Below, one piece after another: positions 24,512 through 30,290 of a stretch of DNA of 46,535 nt. Position 1 is the first letter of the stretch. Every line of letters begins with the position of its first letter. The notes under the pieces were generated by a model, which ran no database searches, was not told the origin of the DNA, and saw only the letters and a program-made list of their open reading frames with translations. A program made the translations under genes and the position numbers. The stretch lies in the IMG/VR virus record IMGVR_UViG_3300009104_000033, positions 1 to 46,535 of that record. One strand, given 5' to 3'. This DNA is from a virus.

Positions 24512-24519
24512 GTCTTTTT

Positions 24520-24855
24520 TTAGAAGGGCAACCCATCATCTTCTGGGTTGTCAGGGTTGTGTGGGCTTTCGTTCCATAAAGACTCAGCTTTAACCATTCC
24601 AGTTGCCTCATGGAGTCCGCAGTGTTTGAATAGATTGGCTTCGGTCCCGAACTTAGTGTGTAACAAAGAATGGTGCTTGTGGCATAAAGGAATTGCGTTC
24701 TTGTCGTTGGCTTTCATTCCCATGCCCCTTGACCCATCAAAAGGTTTTAATAAATGGTGTGCTTCCACCAGACCACTGCAATGATTGTCTATTGTGCATC
24801 TGCGCTGCTTAACCCAGATCAGGTGTTCCTTATTTCTATACTGCTTGTTTGCCAA
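24520..24855 (-). CDS. HNH endonuclease-like protein
   Basis: 111 aa from a TTG at 24855 (the preceding gene overlaps; there is no closer ATG). It has a zinc-knuckle HNH layout: C20-x5-C26, VEAHHLLKP (H33/H34), IPLCHKHHSLLH (C58, H61, H62, H66). This resembles the DUF968/HNH nucleases of phage recombination regions. It is the last gene of the minus early unit and stops just upstream (for that strand) of the candidate small RNA promoter. Confidence 0.8.
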   Translation of the reverse strand: MANKQYRNKEHLIWVKQRRCTIDNHCSGLVEAHHLLKPFDGSRGMGMKANDKNAIPLCHKHHSLLHTKFGTEANLFKHCGLHEATGMVKAESLWNESPHNPDNPEDDGLPF

Positions 24856-25033
24856 CCCTTAATGTCTCCAATAAGGGCTTAGTATATTGTCTTTCAAAGA
24901 CAGCTCTTGCTTCTTCATCTGAATAAGATCGTTGATTATATTTATGTCTTTCATCATTATTCATTATACGCCAAGCAGAATAGTTAGCCTCATAGCTAAT
25001 GCTTTTGTCATAGGTAAATTTATAGTTATCCAT
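24836..25033 (-). CDS. Hypothetical protein, 65 aa
   Basis: A charged, helical protein with aromatic residues (YKFTYDKSISYEANYSAWRI, then DEEARAVFERQYTKPL). No family recognised. It starts two bases after the stop of a 31-aa membrane protein gene and overlaps the HNH gene by 20 bases. Confidence 0.65.
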   Translation of the reverse strand: MDNYKFTYDKSISYEANYSAWRIMNNDERHKYNQRSYSDEEARAVFERQYTKPLLETLRVGKQAV

Positions 25034-25035
25034 TG

Positions 25036-25131
25036 TTACATCTCCGCATTATCATCATCAAAGTAAAGCAACGCATAGGCAGGTAGAGCGAAACAGATAA
25101 TTATTCCTAATAAATATAACAGCTCAGTCAT
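25036..25131 (-). CDS. Tiny membrane protein, 31 aa
   Basis: ATG at 25131, overlapping the previous gene by eight bases; stop TAA at 25036-25038. The sequence is one hydrophobic helix (LLYLLGIIICFALPAYALLY) with a short acidic end (FDDDNAEM). The exact tiling between two genes and the overlap supports a real gene. Confidence 0.55.
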   Translation of the reverse strand: MTELLYLLGIIICFALPAYALLYFDDDNAEM

Positions 25132-25402
25132 TGCTCATCTTCTCATTTAAAAAGTTTTTGGTAAACAAGTCCAACAGCTCATTAATCAGCATATAAGCGT
25201 CAAACCAGTACAGCTCTTTACCGCTTTCTGTATTAATAATCAATGGAATTAGCTCCAATATTTCTTCTTTGTCTAGTTCGTATATAAACAGCCTGCTGTC
25301 CTCTGGGCTAATGGATTGCGTAAACAAGGGTTCACTCCAAGACTTGGTTTGGTTTTCTACAATGCTGTTTAAAATCTTTGCTGCTTTTTGTTTCTTGTCC
25401 AT
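25124..25402 (-). CDS. Hypothetical protein, 92 aa
   Basis: A helical acidic protein (SPEDSRLFIYELDKEEILEL, later YWFDAYMLINELLDLFTKNF). It shares one base with the stop of the 45-aa membrane protein gene (TAATG). No family recognised; a host-interaction role is typical for small early genes but not shown. Confidence 0.65.
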   Translation of the reverse strand: MDKKQKAAKILNSIVENQTKSWSEPLFTQSISPEDSRLFIYELDKEEILELIPLIINTESGKELYWFDAYMLINELLDLFTKNFLNEKMSND

Positions 25403-25539
25403 TATATTCCTTCTAGGCTACGATCTAAATATCTAACAATAATGTCTATCAAAACTGCAGGAGCCAATAGAGCTGCCAATATCAAAACGAGGGCGCAGAA
25501 ATAGATATACAAAAGCGATGTCCAAATCTTAGTTATCAT
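25402..25539 (-). CDS. Small membrane protein, 45 aa
   Basis: ATG at 25539, 11 bases inside the end of the preceding gene; stop overlaps the next ATG (TAATG). One long hydrophobic region (SLLYIYFCALVLILAALLAP, then AVLIDIIV) followed by RYLDRSLEGI. The tiling on both sides argues that it is expressed. Confidence 0.6.
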   Translation of the reverse strand: MITKIWTSLLYIYFCALVLILAALLAPAVLIDIIVRYLDRSLEGI

Positions 25540-25747
25540 TCTTCTTCCTTAAATCATGTTCGTGTCCTTTCTCATCAACACAGTGTTCCCAGTAATACTG
25601 GTCTATAAGATGGGCAATTACATAACTGTTAGTGGCGTTGTCAGTTTGTTGGCAAATCCGTTTCAGCTTCTTAGAAGTATCTGAGTCAATTCGGATAGAC
25701 ACCCTCTGCTTATAGGGTATCTTTTGCATGGGGCTGATGGGTTCCAT
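25529..25747 (-). CDS. Ribbon-helix-helix-like protein, 72 aa
   Basis: After a short N-terminus it has QRVSIRIDSDTSKKLKRICQ, then a helix with NATNSYVIAHLIDQYYWEHC, the beta-helix-helix order of ribbon-helix-helix DNA-binding proteins. Such proteins usually act as dimeric repressors in small phage operons. An in-frame ATG at residue 7 is also possible. It overlaps the previous gene by one base. Confidence 0.65.
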   Translation of the reverse strand: MEPISPMQKIPYKQRVSIRIDSDTSKKLKRICQQTDNATNSYVIAHLIDQYYWEHCVDEKGHEHDLRKKNDN

Positions 25748-26082
25748 TATTCCCAGTCAAACATAGAGGGGTGCAGTTCAGCATATTTCTCCAAGTTCAT
25801 TCTCTCAAAAGTATCAAGCCACCTTAAAGGTATCTCCCTTCTTCTGGTGATATGGTCTGCCAGATCAAGCTGCTTGTCTTTAAACAGGTCAAGAAGAACA
25901 TTTACATCTGACTTGTACTCTATATAGAAATGAGACCCATCCTTAAACGAGAACGGAGTGAACATAGTTTCCTTGCCCCCCATTCTCTTTAGGTCAGTAT
26001 GGCTTATTTTAAAATAGCCATGCCCCCCATCGTGAAGATAGTGGACCTCTGGTTCCGCCTTCAAATTAACTACATTGTTCAT
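25747..26082 (-). CDS. Hypothetical DGGHGY-family early protein, 111 aa
   Basis: It contains HYLHDGGHGYFKISHTDLKR and SHFYIEYKSDVNVLLD. Many phages carry a small protein with a similar GHG(W/Y) start and YLE-D-D end, of unknown function. The ATGA overlap couples it to the previous gene. Confidence 0.7.
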   Translation of the reverse strand: MNNVVNLKAEPEVHYLHDGGHGYFKISHTDLKRMGGKETMFTPFSFKDGSHFYIEYKSDVNVLLDLFKDKQLDLADHITRRREIPLRWLDTFERMNLEKYAELHPSMFDWE

Positions 26083-26243
26083 ATAACTCTCCTAATTATT
26101 CCATTGGGGTACTTTAGAGCTTTAAGAAACTTATCATAGTCTCTGCCACTCAGCACCTCATATAAATCCTTTATTTTAATGTTATCAAAGGATCGGTTGT
26201 ACTTCGCTTCCATTTCAGCTTTAACGCTATTAAAGTAGTGCAT
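26079..26243 (-). CDS. Hypothetical protein, 54 aa
   Basis: I prefer the ATG at 26243 (MHYFNSVKAEMEAKYNRSF) because AAGGTGGGG lies 7 bases upstream; the ATG at 26270 would overlap the preceding gene by 26 bases and has no ribosome site. Basic, helical. No family recognised. Confidence 0.6.
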   Translation of the reverse strand: MHYFNSVKAEMEAKYNRSFDNIKIKDLYEVLSGRDYDKFLKALKYPNGIIRRVI

Positions 26244-26244
26244 T

Positions 26245-26451
26245 CTAATACCCCACCTTAACTTTTTCATTTTCTGAAACAGCAGCCAGCCTGCTCCCTT
26301 TATAGCCTCTCAAGTGCCATGTTCTTGTTAGGTAGTCAAAGTAGCTTTCCTTTTCATCTGGGTATTCTGAACCGCCTATCCCCTGTCCGTAGTTATCGGA
26401 CAGGTGACAAGCATAGAGATACACAGCTTTTTCAAAGTGAATCATCTTCAT
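26245..26451 (-). CDS. Hypothetical protein, 68 aa
   Basis: A soluble protein rich in aromatic residues (KAVYLYACHLSDNYGQGIGG, SYFDYLTRTWHLRGYKGSRL). No family recognised. It sits 14 bases after the 281-aa gene, in the same unit. Confidence 0.6.
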   Translation of the reverse strand: MKMIHFEKAVYLYACHLSDNYGQGIGGSEYPDEKESYFDYLTRTWHLRGYKGSRLAAVSENEKVKVGY

Positions 26452-26465
26452 TAAACTATCACTCC

Positions 26466-27311
26466 TTAGAGAAGGCGTAAAGACTTCTTCTCTGCTTGTG
26501 TACCATAGTGGTAGAAAGCCTTGAGAATGCGTCTAACGATGGACTGTGGCGTTACAGGAGTACCTATTTGTTCAGGACTCCCTTTTATTCTGTTGCCCAT
26601 GTCTCTTATCTCTCTAAGAGATGCACCGCTTCTAAAGGCATCCAGTTCTTGTTGATGCACCATTTTAGAAAGGTTTTTAGGGGGAACCTCTATCTTTATA
26701 AAAACAGAGGTGCAACCACCTAGCACAATCGGAATCAACTCCAAATCATCGTAGGAGTATTTCATTAGACTCCAAAAGAATGCTTTGTCGTGGATGACTT
26801 CAGGTTTAGGTTCTTCTTCAGGTTCAACTTTTAGCACAGGTTTTTTTCGCACTGTGGCGTTGGCAAGTGCGCTGGTCATGGCGTTGGTCCTGTTAGACCT
26901 AGCCTGCATATGTTGCGCTGCCTTCTTAATGTCAAGGTGGTTATTAACAATGACTGTCTTAGGTGCTGGTTCTTTCTGCGGTTCAGGGATGCTTTCAACA
27001 TACACCTGATCTTCGGTCACGATCTCACGCTCAAGAACCTTCTCTGCGCCATCTGAAAAGACGACCTTTTTAACCACTTCAGTTTGCTCAGTAACAACTG
27101 CGCCTTTGACTTCTTTCCATTGGCTGGGGTTGTTCAGTTCGCTGATGGTAACTGTGGTGGTTTCTTTGGTGGATACATTGCCAAGAGTAATGATCTCTCT
27201 GGTATATCCATTGATACAGTCTTGCAGCACATCTGCAACTTCGTAATGTTCGTTTCCAGCCTTACAGACTTTCTCAAACACCATTCCGTTTCTTAGGGTT
27301 TGTAGCTTCAT
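26466..27311 (-). CDS. Unknown two-part early protein, 281 aa
   Basis: The N-terminal 90 residues are beta-rich (NGMVFEKVCKAGNEHYEVAD); a proline/lysine-rich linker follows (VESIPEPQKEPAPKTVIVNN), then a C-terminal helical domain with HTH-like spacing (FRSGASLREIRDMGNRIKGS, PVTPQSIVRRILKAF). I do not recognise it. A DNA-binding or partner-binding role is possible. Its leader matches that of the 308-aa zinc-finger gene (21 of 22 bases). Confidence 0.65.
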   Translation of the reverse strand: MKLQTLRNGMVFEKVCKAGNEHYEVADVLQDCINGYTREIITLGNVSTKETTTVTISELNNPSQWKEVKGAVVTEQTEVVKKVVFSDGAEKVLEREIVTEDQVYVESIPEPQKEPAPKTVIVNNHLDIKKAAQHMQARSNRTNAMTSALANATVRKKPVLKVEPEEEPKPEVIHDKAFFWSLMKYSYDDLELIPIVLGGCTSVFIKIEVPPKNLSKMVHQQELDAFRSGASLREIRDMGNRIKGSPEQIGTPVTPQSIVRRILKAFYHYGTQAEKKSLRLL

Positions 27312-27326
27312 TTTATTAGCCTCAAT

Positions 27327-27527
27327 TTATAGCAAAGACTGGGCATCTCTGCGTTGATTTAATTTGATAACCATTAGGTCTAACAGCGTTTCGTGTGCTG
27401 TTCTCCCATCCCTAGTGGCTATCTCTTTTAGGTCAGCAGTAAGACTCAGGTAGAGATCAACAAATGAGTTTATCTCATCGTCATCTACTGACTGTTCTAA
27501 ATCCATAATAAGTTTTTTAATTTGCAT
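27327..27527 (-). CDS. Hypothetical protein, 66 aa
   Basis: A helical acidic protein (DLEQSVDDDEINSFVDLYLS, then HETLLDLMVIKLNQRRDAQS). No family recognised. It overlaps the zinc-ribbon gene by 11 bases. Confidence 0.62.
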   Translation of the reverse strand: MQIKKLIMDLEQSVDDDEINSFVDLYLSLTADLKEIATRDGRTAHETLLDLMVIKLNQRRDAQSLL

Positions 27528-27687
27528 TGTGTTTCCTTATGCAGTCACCGCAAATCACATCTTCTCTTTTAATCTTGTTGGTGTGACAAAGCTGACAAAT
27601 GTATTTCAAGCCCTTCTTTGATGAACTCTTGCTTTTGATCTCTTTCCAAGATTCTTTAACTTTCTTAATGTGTTGTTGGTTGTTCAT
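27517..27687 (-). CDS. Zinc-ribbon small protein, 56 aa
   Basis: Start taken at ATG 27687; the frame is open upstream to a TTG at 27711, which is not better supported. After a basic helical part there are two knuckles, CQLCHTNK and CGDCIRKHN, about 13 residues apart, as in a four-cysteine zinc ribbon. It is likely DNA- or protein-binding. The parS-like palindrome and a larger inverted repeat lie upstream of it. Confidence 0.65.
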   Translation of the reverse strand: MNNQQHIKKVKESWKEIKSKSSSKKGLKYICQLCHTNKIKREDVICGDCIRKHNAN

Positions 27688-27726
27688 TTCTATTTGGTCA
27701 ATGTAGTCCAATATGTCATATCATGC

Positions 27727-27798
27727 AACCCCTTTTTGTCATATTCTTTATGTTCCACATGGAACATCTTAAAAAACATCAACAATATCAAGGGGTTA
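27727..27798. repeat. Nested inverted repeat between early genes
   Basis: AACCCCTT (27727-27734) and AAGGGGTT (27791-27798) flank a shorter palindrome at 27750-27767. The 100-base gap at 27712-27811 contains no ORF. The outer arms could form a long stem in the transcript, and the inner one a protein-binding site. Confidence 0.6.
27751..27766. promoter_or_regulatory. parS-like palindrome
   Basis: TGTTCCACATGGAACA is a 16-base palindrome with a two-base centre. It matches the ParB-binding parS form TGTTCCACGTGGAACA except at the centre (CA in place of CG), and the general parS consensus at 13 of 16 positions. The palindrome extends one base on each side (27750-27767). It may recruit host ParB, or be an operator of a phage regulator. 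Confidence 0.45.
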
Positions 27799-27811
27799 CA
27801 CATACAAAGAT

Positions 27812-28171
27812 TTAAAACCTAGCTTTAGGCTTATCCTCTTTTTCTTCTTTCTCTTGTAAAGAAATGCTGGTGAACTCCGTTCCTTCACCACTCATCTTGC
27901 GCCACCCACCCAGCTTATAGCTCTGACCATTCATGGTCACTGCTCCACCGATGTCGGGACTTTTTGGAGAAAGTTTGCTTTCCTCATCATTGAGGTGTAA
28001 CAAGCCAGCCGAGACCATAAACTCGTACTTGGGTTTACCCATATCGTTCTGTGATTCTATGATGGCAACATAGTGTTTCTTTCCATCCAGAGTCAAAGAA
28101 CCCTTGCGTAGAACCTTTGATGTAGTTTCGTGCCACAGGTAGCCTGATTTTTCGTTGTCGTATTCACTCAT
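27812..28171 (-). CDS. SSB-like / DUF736-like protein, 119 aa
   Basis: A beta-rich protein: GSLTLDGKKHYVAIIESQND, GGAVTMNGQSYKLGGWRK, ending FTSISLQEKEEKEDKPKARF. The order and the end resemble DUF736-like and small ssDNA-binding-like proteins, which would fit its place beside the ERF annealing gene. It starts with a good AGGAG site and overlaps the winged-helix gene by eight bases. Confidence 0.55.
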   Translation of the reverse strand: MSEYDNEKSGYLWHETTSKVLRKGSLTLDGKKHYVAIIESQNDMGKPKYEFMVSAGLLHLNDEESKLSPKSPDIGGAVTMNGQSYKLGGWRKMSGEGTEFTSISLQEKEEKEDKPKARF

Positions 28172-28439
28172 TGTTTTGCTCCTGAGTTAAAAGGCGATAT
28201 TTATAGCCCTTGCCTGTTGCTCTGCGCTTTCTCTCAATCACCTCACCATAGGGCGGTAGGTTAAACTTCGCCCTGCGGTCAGGTTTTCGGAGGTTCCTAA
28301 TAGCTGCGGAAATAGATGGTTCTCCGTAGAAGGTGTTGGTCTTGTCTTTAATGACAGACTGTAACTCCCAGAAGGTCCAATAATTCCCATCACGCATACA
28401 AAGGAACACGCAATCATCCAAAGAATACTTCTTAGGCAT
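28164..28439 (-). CDS. Winged-helix-like DNA-binding protein, 91 aa
   Basis: Start at ATG 28439 (overlap of eight bases with the ERF gene); an upstream GTG at 28448 is possible. It reads YSLDDCVFLCMRDGNYWTFW, ELQSVIKDKTNTFYGEPSIS and AAIRNLRKPDRRAKFNLPPY, the helix and wing pattern of small winged-helix proteins. It could regulate or help the recombination genes around it. Confidence 0.65.
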   Translation of the reverse strand: MPKKYSLDDCVFLCMRDGNYWTFWELQSVIKDKTNTFYGEPSISAAIRNLRKPDRRAKFNLPPYGEVIERKRRATGKGYKYRLLTQEQNNE

Positions 28440-29094
28440 TAGAAGCACTCTCGCCTTTGAACTGTTGGGACAGCTCTATGGCTTCGTTAAAAGGAACACT
28501 ATCATCATCCAGTGTCGCAAATGCCTTCTTCATAACCTCATAGTTAAGATTAAAGACCTTCACATGATCTTCGTCTGAAGGATCACCAAAGGTTTCTTTC
28601 CATGTGGCTAGTACATCGTGGGCATCAACACAGGACTTTAACAGCCCCCCTTTGATGTTCAGCAAATCGTAAGTCTTCTTCTTTGGTTTCTTAACCGCAG
28701 TCGCTGGCTTAATTCTTTGCATTGCTTTCTCAGCATCATCATCCTCATCTTTGGTGGCAATACCAGTAGCCATCATAAGAGAGTACCTCTTACAGTAGCT
28801 GAGTGCCGAACCGAAGGCTTGGGGATCGTTCTTGGGCGCAGGTATAAAAACCTTGCCACTAGATACTGAGCCACCATATCCCATGAAGACAGTCTCCACA
28901 CACATCCCATTTTCACTTTCGTGACTGATCTGTTGTATGTAGATGCCCTCAGCGTTCAATGCTGGTTTCACAGTGTCAAAGACATTCTTCAGGGTGGCAT
29001 AGCCACTCTTAAAGAAAGGGTTTTCCTCGTCTTTAACTACATGGTCAATTTGTTGTTGCGCTCTGACCAGTGCGCTTATCAATGTTTCATTCAT
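28432..29094 (-). CDS. ERF-family single-strand annealing protein
   Basis: Start at ATG 29094, which overlaps the nuclease stop as TGATG and has GGAGAATAAATTG before it; an ATG at 29109 is in frame but covers that ribosome site. The 220-aa protein has the ERF signature: NPFFKSGYATLKNVFDTVKP, ETVFMGYGGSVSSGKVFIPA and DPQAFGSALSYCKRYSLMMA then TGIATKDEDDDAE. It anneals ssDNA during recombination-dependent replication, and pairs with the RecB-like nuclease next to it. Confidence 0.9.
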   Translation of the reverse strand: MNETLISALVRAQQQIDHVVKDEENPFFKSGYATLKNVFDTVKPALNAEGIYIQQISHESENGMCVETVFMGYGGSVSSGKVFIPAPKNDPQAFGSALSYCKRYSLMMATGIATKDEDDDAEKAMQRIKPATAVKKPKKKTYDLLNIKGGLLKSCVDAHDVLATWKETFGDPSDEDHVKVFNLNYEVMKKAFATLDDDSVPFNEAIELSQQFKGESASNA

Positions 29095-29909
29095 CAATTT
29101 ATTCTCCATATTTGTCTAGCTGCCTCTCTCTCCTTGTTTGTCCACTGCCACTGGTCAAGGTCAGGAAAGTACAGGTTAGCTATTTGGGTTTTATCATCTG
29201 AATAGGAAAGAACATTCATTATAGTAATGGCTGCTCGTTTCACTTCTTCAAGGTATTTGTCCACATCATCAACGACAATGGGTCGGACCTCATTTTTCAT
29301 TTTGGTCACATGCACATAGTCAGCGATGGGAACTTTGCCAGTAGCAGCAGCGTAGATCGCCAACTGTCTATTGACAGGCGAAGGCACAACACTAGGCATC
29401 CGACTAACTGTTTTGATGTCTCGCACTGTGTCTTCATATTCCAGATCAAGGTATCCAATAATAGGAATTGGAAGCTCCTCAAGCTGTAATTCTATTTTTA
29501 CTTGGTAGTCAACCAAGCCTTTCAGCTCCTTATAATAGGCAACTGATGTCTCTATGTATCTTTGTAGGTTGTCTCTTTCGGTCTTGGCTTTGCCCTCATC
29601 AAACTCTGTGTTGTGTTTTTTGAGGTGTGCAATGAGGCTGTCGTAGCCTTTAAAGGATAGCTCTAGGTTCTTATTAAGGGCGGTGCGAGTCTTCTTCCTT
29701 ACCCATTTGTTGTTCTTGGTCTTATAGAAGCCCTTTGATCTTCCTGTTGCCTCATCAACAATAGTCCCTCTGGTGGTGGCTGCGTTGCCTTCCCACTTAA
29801 TGCCGAACAGGTATCTTAGTATCCATTGGGAAGGGTTGGATATGAATAGGTTAATGGAAGACGCGCTCAAGTGATCTATCTCAAACTTATCAAAAGGGTT
29901 ATTAGTCAT
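29094..29909 (-). CDS. RecB/Cas4-like PD-(D/E)XK nuclease
   Basis: 271 aa. LSASSINLFISNPSQWILRY is the usual N-terminal SxxxxxxxCPxxF-like start without the cysteine; the RGTIVDEA helix follows. Catalytic residues: D155 (GYLD), D164-I-K166 (RDIKTVSR), and the Q182-x3-Y186 motif (RQLAIYAA). Such exonucleases work with annealing proteins such as ERF. It starts 74 bases from the divergent regulator gene, behind a TTGCAA-17-TATTAT promoter. Confidence 0.87.
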   Translation of the reverse strand: MTNNPFDKFEIDHLSASSINLFISNPSQWILRYLFGIKWEGNAATTRGTIVDEATGRSKGFYKTKNNKWVRKKTRTALNKNLELSFKGYDSLIAHLKKHNTEFDEGKAKTERDNLQRYIETSVAYYKELKGLVDYQVKIELQLEELPIPIIGYLDLEYEDTVRDIKTVSRMPSVVPSPVNRQLAIYAAATGKVPIADYVHVTKMKNEVRPIVVDDVDKYLEEVKRAAITIMNVLSYSDDKTQIANLYFPDLDQWQWTNKEREAARQIWRIN

Positions 29910-29928
29910 TTTAAAATCCTCATCTTTG

Positions 29929-29958
29929 TTGTATCATGTGAATCCAATCTGACATAAT
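29929..29958 (+). promoter_or_regulatory. Possible promoter of the Cro-like regulator
   Basis: TTGTAT (29929-29934), an 18-base spacer, CATAAT (29953-29958). Its -10 overlaps the -10 of the opposite promoter almost completely, so the two could not fire together easily. Confidence 0.45.
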
Positions 29959-29982
29959 AAGTCCATAAAGGAATAATTGCAA
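29954..29982 (-). promoter_or_regulatory. Promoter of the nuclease-ERF unit
   Basis: On the minus strand: TTGCAA (29977-29982), a 17-base spacer and TATTAT (29954-29959). The -35 touches the start of the plus-strand regulator gene (29984). Confidence 0.55.
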
Positions 29983-29983
29983 G

Positions 29984-30190
29984 ATGAAAATAGAACAATA
30001 TCTTAAAGAAACTAAGACCAGTCAGTCTAAGTTCTGCAAAGGACTGGAAGAAGCGACTGGGCAAGCTCTCTCTCAAGGGGGTCTGTCTAAGTATGTGACT
30101 GGGGTAAGGATTCCAAGAAGAAGTGAAATGAAGGCGATTCATCAGTTCACTGGTGGTAAAGTCACGCCTAACGATTTCTTCCTTGATTAG
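29984..30190 (+). CDS. Cro/YdaS-like HTH regulator, 68 aa
   Basis: The only plus-strand gene in the early region. It has an HTH with EQYLKETKTSQSKFCKGLEE and LSQGGLSKYVTGVRIPRRSE, and then the family ending FTGGKVTPNDFFLD, typical of Cro/YdaS-like phage repressors. AAGGAA is the ribosome site. It is placed head-to-head with the nuclease-ERF unit across a 74-base control region, so it likely represses that unit and itself. A longer antisense ORF here (minus, 29906-30337) is rejected. Confidence 0.82.
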   Translation: MKIEQYLKETKTSQSKFCKGLEEATGQALSQGGLSKYVTGVRIPRRSEMKAIHQFTGGKVTPNDFFLD

Positions 30191-30202
30191 CATTTCAGGG
30201 GT

Positions 30203-30290
30203 TTTTCTCAAAATAGCAGCTCCATAGGCTTCGTTTAAGAGCGTTTTGGAAGTGGGGTAATACCCTAGCATCCCCCTATTTTGAAAATCT
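30203..30290. repeat. Inverted repeats between converging genes
   Basis: CAAAATAG (30209-30216) and CTATTTTG (30276-30283) form perfect arms that extend with A/T pairs and one bulge. In the loop is a perfect short palindrome, GGGTA-A-TACCC (30255-30265). The region separates the stop of the HTH gene from the stop of the primase-helicase gene. It could end or process transcripts; there is no clear U-tract. Confidence 0.5.

Noticed and set aside
24203-24519. tRNA or 6S-like RNA in the gap after the lysis genes
   Set aside because: No cloverleaf or T-loop is found, and the hand fold does not give a long rod with a central bubble; it is kept only as an unnamed small RNA candidate.
29984-30190. 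Lysogeny module
   Set aside because: One Cro-like gene is present but there is no integrase, excisionase, partition gene or attachment-like site.
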